Notes under the pieces: generated by a model | The model's database searches: none | Told to the model about the DNA's origin: nothing | The model's input: only the letters and a program-made list of their open reading frames with translations | Source: UBA1941 sp046329555 | Lineage (GTDB): Bacteria; Bacteroidota; Bacteroidia; Chitinophagales; LD1 | Reading direction: 5' to 3' | DNA: 64,000 nt | Assembly (NCBI GenBank): GCA_046329555.1 | Contig: JAXLUK010000001.1 | Coordinates: 806,001 to 870,000, forward strand | Shown: positions 59,791 through 64,000 of the stretch, piece after piece | Layout of the letters: each line of letters starts with the position of its first letter | Position numbering within the stretch: position 1 is the first letter of the stretch | Made by a program: the position numbers and the translations under genes

Positions 59791-60794
59791 TGGGTCAGGC
59801 AATGTTGTAACGCCTTTAGCAGATCATCCGCATTGATTTTCATCATGCAGTTAAAATGCTGTTGCGGGCATTGCCGATAGCCAATTTTTGAGCAAGGTCG
59901 GCAAGGCAGCCCTTCTACTTCCACCGCTTGATTTTTCACTGGCAACTGGCCGTAGTACGGCGTCATACCAAAAGCAGGAACCGTATTACCCCAAACAGAA
60001 ATCACAGGCCTTTTCAACGCTGCAGCGATATGCATAAAACCGGTATCGTTAGCGATTACCGCTGCCGCCTGCGATACTATAGATGCCGACTGCTGCAAAC
60101 CAAATCTTCCGCAAGCATTGAAAACCCTCCGGTTGGTACATGCCACTATGTGTTGAGCAGCATCCTGATCTTCCTTACCGCCAATTAACACAATCGGCAT
60201 GTTGGGGAAAGAAGCATGATTCAATACCTCTGCAATACGCGAGGGCGGAAACTGCTTGGTGCCGAATTTGGCGCCAATCACCCACGCTAGAAATGGTTGA
60301 GATAAATGCTGATCAACCTCAGCCACATGTAGTTGTTGGCTGGAATGGATAAAAAAATCGAGCCCCTTCCCATCAGGTTTTGCGCCCAGGGGCGCTATGG
60401 TTTTCATATACCGATCAACCACATGTTCCCGGGGTAAAAAATTCTTCTTGAATTGCACCAATAACCACTTTTCCATGTTTCGTTTCGGAAACGAATAAGC
60501 GGGTTTCATCAATCCGGCCTTCACGATGGCTGTCCGTAAATTATGGTGCAAATCAACCACCAAATCAAACTGCTGCGTCCTCAGTTGTTGAATAGTATCG
60601 AGCAAAGATTTTTGTAGCACATGCACCTGGGCAATATGCGGATTGGCGGCAACCAAGGGCGCAAATGCCGGCTTTGTCAGGAAATGTACTTCAGCATGTA
60701 GTTGTTCATGCAGCGCCCTTACCACAGGCGTGGTCAACACAATATCGCCAATTGAGCTAAAGCGGATGACGAGAATCTTTGTAGGTGCCGACAT
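59787..60794 (-). CDS. Glycosyltransferase family 9 (heptosyltransferase-like)
   Basis: 335 aa, GT-B. KILVIRFSSIGDIVLTTPVVRALHEQ N-terminus, DLVVDLHHNLRT, nucleotide-sugar region IANDTGFMHIAAALKRPVISVWG (the GT9 signature) and a C-terminal CRPC..GYRQCP cluster. GT9 enzymes attach heptose to lipopolysaccharide core; in this group related sugars may be used. Acts on the inner face of the inner membrane. Reads in the same direction as the gamma carbonic anhydrase, with 15 bp between them. Confidence 0.87.
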   Translation of the reverse strand: MSAPTKILVIRFSSIGDIVLTTPVVRALHEQLHAEVHFLTKPAFAPLVAANPHIAQVHVLQKSLLDTIQQLRTQQFDLVVDLHHNLRTAIVKAGLMKPAYSFPKRNMEKWLLVQFKKNFLPREHVVDRYMKTIAPLGAKPDGKGLDFFIHSSQQLHVAEVDQHLSQPFLAWVIGAKFGTKQFPPSRIAEVLNHASFPNMPIVLIGGKEDQDAAQHIVACTNRRVFNACGRFGLQQSASIVSQAAAVIANDTGFMHIAAALKRPVISVWGNTVPAFGMTPYYGQLPVKNQAVEVEGLPCRPCSKIGYRQCPQQHFNCMMKINADDLLKALQHCLTH

Positions 60795-60809
60795 GAAAAG
60801 GTTCCGGTT

Positions 60810-61322
60810 CTAATCTTCCAGATATTTTAATGCTTCATGAACATAAACGGCCGCGCCCCATTTTAATTTTTCAATGATGGATTCAGGCAAGGTACGCACA
60901 ATCCGACCCGGACTTCCCAACACCATGGAAAAGTCAGGAATTTCCATCTCTTCTGTTACCAAGGCATGCGCGCCTATCACACAGTAGTTTCCTACTTTTG
61001 CTTTGTTCAGAATCGTGCTTCTTATACCAATCAAGTTGTTGTTACCAATGGTGCAGCCGTGTACAATAGCACCATGCCCTATAATATTTTCCTCGCCAAC
61101 GGTTATCGGCATATTCGGATCGGTGTGAAAAATAACGCCATCCTGAATATTCGTTCTGTTGCCAATAATAATCCGGTCCATATCAGCCCGCATGATGGCG
61201 CCATACCACACCGACACATTATCGCCCAGCGTGATATCGCCCATTAGCGTAGCATTCGGCGCAATGAACACATCCTTTCCAATTTTCACTTTTGCGCGCA
61301 GCGCTTCTGCATATTTACTCAC
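60810..61322 (-). CDS. Gamma-class carbonic anhydrase family protein
   Basis: 170-aa trimeric left-handed beta-helix. Hexapeptide repeats (IGNRTNIQDGVIFHTDP, IGHGAIVHGCTIGNNNLIGIRSTI) and three metal His residues in IFHTD, GHGAIVHG. It lacks the acidic loop of Cam from Methanosarcina, so catalytic carbonic anhydrase activity is not assured; many are CaiE/PaaY-like. Cytosolic. In an apparent two-gene run with the GT9 enzyme. Confidence 0.88.
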   Translation of the reverse strand: MSKYAEALRAKVKIGKDVFIAPNATLMGDITLGDNVSVWYGAIMRADMDRIIIGNRTNIQDGVIFHTDPNMPITVGEENIIGHGAIVHGCTIGNNNLIGIRSTILNKAKVGNYCVIGAHALVTEEMEIPDFSMVLGSPGRIVRTLPESIIEKLKWGAAVYVHEALKYLED

Positions 61323-61340
61323 GTCATTTATTTTTTGATG

Positions 61341-62072
61341 TTATTCACTTTCCTCTTCTACCGGAACAACTTTTTTCTTCTTATTGGTTTTAGGCGCTGC
61401 GTTCTCAGAACGCACACAATTCACTCTAATACCGGCCTCCAGCCCGATGATATGTGTGAATCCGCTTTGATTAGCAGCACCATAATTCTGTAATCTAATC
61501 AAATTATATTGCGGCGTAACCAGAATACTGACTTGACCTAAGACCACTTCCGCATTTACACCGATGCCTACTTTGAATTTATTCTTAAGCACGGTTTGAT
61601 CAAAAGGTTCGATGGTAGCGTCGCTATTTCCGTGAAACAAACCAAAAGATACTCCGGGCACCAGATTAAAGTGCTTTGTTTGAACCAGAATGTATTCCAA
61701 CACCAGCGAGTGACAGAAGTAATTCTGTCTGATGGTGTTGGTGCTGATGGTGGTATCATTTAAACCGATGGTAAATGTGCTAAGCCGATAAGTATAGGCG
61801 GTGTTAAACGTTCTGAGATATTCAAATTGGTAGCCTACTCTTAACTTCTTATAACCATAAATCAATTCGGCCTGCACCGGCACAGTGAGCCCTTTTGAGA
61901 CCAATTGCGCCTGAGAGGAATAAGGCAGGTTATTGACATAATAGGTGTAAGGAAGATTTTTATACTGGACGAAGTTACCCGCTACCCCACTTTTTGCGCC
62001 GATGTAGAAAGCATGTTGCGCCTGAAGGCCGAAGGCCAGGAAAAGCGAGGTGAAAACCAGCAAATTTTTCAC
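61341..62072 (-). CDS. Exported outer-membrane beta-barrel-like protein
   Basis: 243 aa from GTG at 62070-62072, which begins a proper signal peptide (VKNLLVFTSLFLAFGLQAQ). An ATG at 62121-62123 would overlap the metF start and add 17 charged residues. Alternating strands (AFYIGAKSGVAGNFVQY, ELIYGYKKLRVGYQFEYLR, GIGVNAEVVLGQVSILVTPQYNLIR) resemble small OMP barrels, but the highly charged tail (TNKKKKVVPVEEESE) is odd. Function unknown. Divergent from metF. Confidence 0.7.
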   Translation of the reverse strand: MKNLLVFTSLFLAFGLQAQHAFYIGAKSGVAGNFVQYKNLPYTYYVNNLPYSSQAQLVSKGLTVPVQAELIYGYKKLRVGYQFEYLRTFNTAYTYRLSTFTIGLNDTTISTNTIRQNYFCHSLVLEYILVQTKHFNLVPGVSFGLFHGNSDATIEPFDQTVLKNKFKVGIGVNAEVVLGQVSILVTPQYNLIRLQNYGAANQSGFTHIIGLEAGIRVNCVRSENAAPKTNKKKKVVPVEEESE

Positions 62073-62121
62073 AGACTTATTTTTCGGCGAAGAAAGCACT
62101 TTTACTTTTCTTTGCCGCCTC

Positions 62122-63075
62122 ATGAAGATAACTGATCACATTAAGCGAGCTAACGGCAAATCACTGTTCTCTATAGAAGTGCTGCCACCGCAGAAAGGAA
62201 AAACGATTGACGACTTGATAAAGGTAATTGAGCCATTAATGGAATTCAAGCCGCCTTTCATTGATGTGACATATCACAAAGAAGAGGTGGTTTATAAACG
62301 TCGGCCTGACGGGCTTATTGAGCAAGTTCCGCTGCGAAAGCGCCCCGGCACGGTAGGTATTTGCGCGGCACTCAAAGGCCGGTTTGATGTGGATACGGTG
62401 CCGCATTTGGTTTGCGGTGGATTTACGCCGGAAGAAACCGAAGATGCCTTGTTTACCTTGCACTATCTGGGCATCAACAATGTGTTATTGCTTACCGGCG
62501 ACCCCGATAAAGGCGCCAAAAAAGAAGCGCCAAAGGTGGGGCATTCTTTCGCCAGTGAGTTGGTGAAGCAGGTGGCTAACATGAATAAAGGCAAGTTTCT
62601 TCATGAAGAAACCGAGAACGAGCTGCGCACTGATTTTTGTATTGGCGTAGCCGGGTATCCCGAGAAACACTACGAAGCACCAAATCTGGCTACCGATTTA
62701 AAATATCTGAAAAAGAAAGTGGATGCCGGAGCCGATTACATCGTCACGCAATTTTTCTTCGACAATAACGACTTTTTCAAATTCGAGAAAAAGTGCCGGG
62801 AAATGGGTATCACCGTGCCTATTATTCCAGGACTGAAACCCATTTACCGGAAATCGCAACTGAAGCTGTTACCCTCTATTTTCCATGTTACGCTGCCAGA
62901 GGCATTAAGCGATGAACTAGAAAAGGCGAAAGATGATGCCGCCGCCCGAGAAATTGGCGTCCGCTGGTGTATTGAACAAAGTAAGGAGCTTAAAAAAGCC
63001 GGCGTACCGGTGTTGCATTACTACACCATGAGCCGCAGCAGCGAAACCGTGGCCATTGCACGGGAGGTATTCTAA
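62122..63075 (+). CDS. metF: Methylenetetrahydrofolate reductase
   Basis: 317-aa FAD enzyme reducing 5,10-methylene-THF to 5-methyl-THF for methionine synthesis. Start MKITDHIKRANGKSLFSIEVLPPQKG (62122); an earlier in-frame Met has no homology and overlaps the divergent gene. TIM-barrel signatures: FIDVTYHKEEV, NNVLLLTGDPDKG, GADYIVTQFFFDN and PIIPGLKPI. Length normal. Its stop overlaps the epimerase gene by 4 bp. Supplies folate one-carbon units together with folE-derived folate. Confidence 0.95.
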   Translation: MKITDHIKRANGKSLFSIEVLPPQKGKTIDDLIKVIEPLMEFKPPFIDVTYHKEEVVYKRRPDGLIEQVPLRKRPGTVGICAALKGRFDVDTVPHLVCGGFTPEETEDALFTLHYLGINNVLLLTGDPDKGAKKEAPKVGHSFASELVKQVANMNKGKFLHEETENELRTDFCIGVAGYPEKHYEAPNLATDLKYLKKKVDAGADYIVTQFFFDNNDFFKFEKKCREMGITVPIIPGLKPIYRKSQLKLLPSIFHVTLPEALSDELEKAKDDAAAREIGVRWCIEQSKELKKAGVPVLHYYTMSRSSETVAIAREVF

Positions 63076-63986
63076 TTTTTAGTTTTAAGCAAATCGCTTA
63101 GCGCTTCTTCCAACTGGGGAAAGCGAAACACAAATCCCGTTTTTAGCAGTTTATCAGCGCTGCAGCGCTGGCTGCAAAACAACATATCTGCCATTTCGCC
63201 AACTAATAACTGTACTGCTGGCTTAGGCACCGGCAACATTACCGCATGGCTACCTAATATTTTCCGCGAGGCAGCAACAATTTCCCGTTGCGACACCGGA
63301 TGAGGGGCCGTGGCATTGTAGATACCGCGCATGGACTCATTACTGACCGCATGAACGAAAATAGCCGCTATATCCTGAACATGAATCCACGGATAAAAAA
63401 GAGGCGATTTGGCAAAATATCCGGCCACGCCCAAGGGCAGCGTTTTGATTAGTTCCGGTAAAGCTCCTGAGGTTGCATCCAGCACAATGCCAATTCTGCA
63501 ACTTACTGCTGCAATACCTAGTTTCTCAGCTTCCTGTGCGGCGGCTTCCCACGCTTCACATACGGCCGCCAGAAAAGTTTTCGCAGGCTGATGCGTTTCT
63601 GAAATCCAATCGCCACCGGTATCGCCGTAGTACCCAACAGCCGAAGCACAAACAAAACGCCTGACCTGATGATTTCCTTTCCGCAGAAAATCTATCAACA
63701 TCCGGGTGCTGTTCACGCGGCTATCCAGTATCTCCCGTTTCCGAGCTGCCGTCCACCGCTGGTCAGCCACACCCGCTCCGGCCAGATGTATAATACCTTC
63801 CACGCCGTCCAGCGCCTTTTCATCCATGATTCCAGCCGCAACATCCCACTGAAAATAATGAATCGAGGATTGCGGTGTTTTAAGTGTTCTGCCTAAAACA
63901 TGCACCTGATACCCCTGGGCTACTAACTGGGGTAACAGGGCCGCGCCAATGGCCCCTGACGCACCGGTTACAAGAACTTTCTTCAC
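63072..63986 (-). CDS. TIGR01777/YfcH-type NAD-dependent epimerase
   Basis: 304 aa. Extended SDR (DUF1731 family) with GASGAIGAALLPQL at the N-terminus, IIHLAGAGVADQRW, SAVGYYGDTGG, PWIHVQDIAAIF and the family C-terminal ending SDKLLKTGFVFRFPQLEEALSDLL. Cofactor NAD(P); substrate unknown. The extended family includes sulfolipid and nucleotide-sugar enzymes but this branch is uncharacterised. Runs off close to the window edge but is complete. Confidence 0.87.
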   Translation of the reverse strand: MKKVLVTGASGAIGAALLPQLVAQGYQVHVLGRTLKTPQSSIHYFQWDVAAGIMDEKALDGVEGIIHLAGAGVADQRWTAARKREILDSRVNSTRMLIDFLRKGNHQVRRFVCASAVGYYGDTGGDWISETHQPAKTFLAAVCEAWEAAAQEAEKLGIAAVSCRIGIVLDATSGALPELIKTLPLGVAGYFAKSPLFYPWIHVQDIAAIFVHAVSNESMRGIYNATAPHPVSQREIVAASRKILGSHAVMLPVPKPAVQLLVGEMADMLFCSQRCSADKLLKTGFVFRFPQLEEALSDLLKTKN

Positions 63987-64000
63987 CCTGCAAAGATGCA

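Overview
The window is chromosomal DNA of a Bacteroidota (Bacteroidetes) bacterium, most likely a Chitinophagia/Sphingobacteriia-type lineage. The evidence is: a PorP/SprF + PorE-like OmpA + gliding-type adhesin operon, several secreted proteins ending in type IX secretion (T9SS) sorting domains, DUF4295 behind rpmG, TAnnTTTG-type promoter boxes, a serine palmitoyltransferase of the Sphingobacterium kind, and almost no Shine-Dalgarno sequences. Most of it is ordinary housekeeping DNA; the accessory signal is concentrated in intergenic repeat clusters and a few cassettes.

Layout. 1-8.7 kb: papain-like lipoprotein protease (cut by the window edge), OppB-type permease, and the T9SS/gliding triad (PorE-like, PorP/SprF, Ig-repeat adhesin with a type B sorting domain). 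9-16.3 kb: clpC, a secreted PI-PLC-like enzyme, an alpha/beta hydrolase, polyprenyl diphosphate synthase and a GT4 glycosyltransferase. 16.3-20.9 kb: two T9SS cargo genes and an IS110-family element embedded in repeat clusters. 20.9-34 kb: GH3-family enzyme, a DXD glycosyltransferase, prfC, an ABC exporter pair, an outer-membrane receptor with a GlxA-type regulator sharing one putative operator, an OhrR/glutathione peroxidase pair with a tandem palindromic operator, a T9SS protein and ftsY. 34-37.5 kb: a repeat-bracketed T9SS gene lying between ftsY and its usual partners. 37.5-40.9 kb: tRNA-Trp-secE-nusG-rplK-rplA-rplJ joined directly to rpmB-rpmG-DUF4295, with no rplL-rpoB-rpoC. 41-45.1 kb: a membrane protein and two envelope proteins. 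45.1-49.8 kb: dapD and a sphingolipid locus. 49.9-64 kb: mixed metabolism and envelope genes (dioxygenase, AlkB, folE, fabD, porin, PGI/PMI, Dpm1-like synthase, GT9, gamma carbonic anhydrase, metF).

The most exciting locus is 46.0-49.8 kb. A serine palmitoyltransferase and a desaturase that reads like the eukaryotic dihydroceramide Delta4-desaturase DEGS1 lie in one operon with a DUF218 lipoprotein, and they face an SDR that carries the long signature of eukaryotic 3-ketodihydrosphingosine reductase (KDSR). Together they suggest a bacterial route to 4-desaturated (sphingosine-type) sphingoid bases or ceramides.

The second theme is a mosaic family of intergenic repeats: a roughly 51-bp core bounded by CGTAGCG/CGCTACG in seven copies, 124-bp units, two near-identical 53-bp perfect palindromes that differ by a compensated base pair, and degenerate CGTCCCAA / TCGAACATCGAA minisatellites. 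These clusters bracket T9SS surface-protein genes and the IS110 element, have supplied the 5' end of one gene, and sit where a conserved operon has been broken apart.
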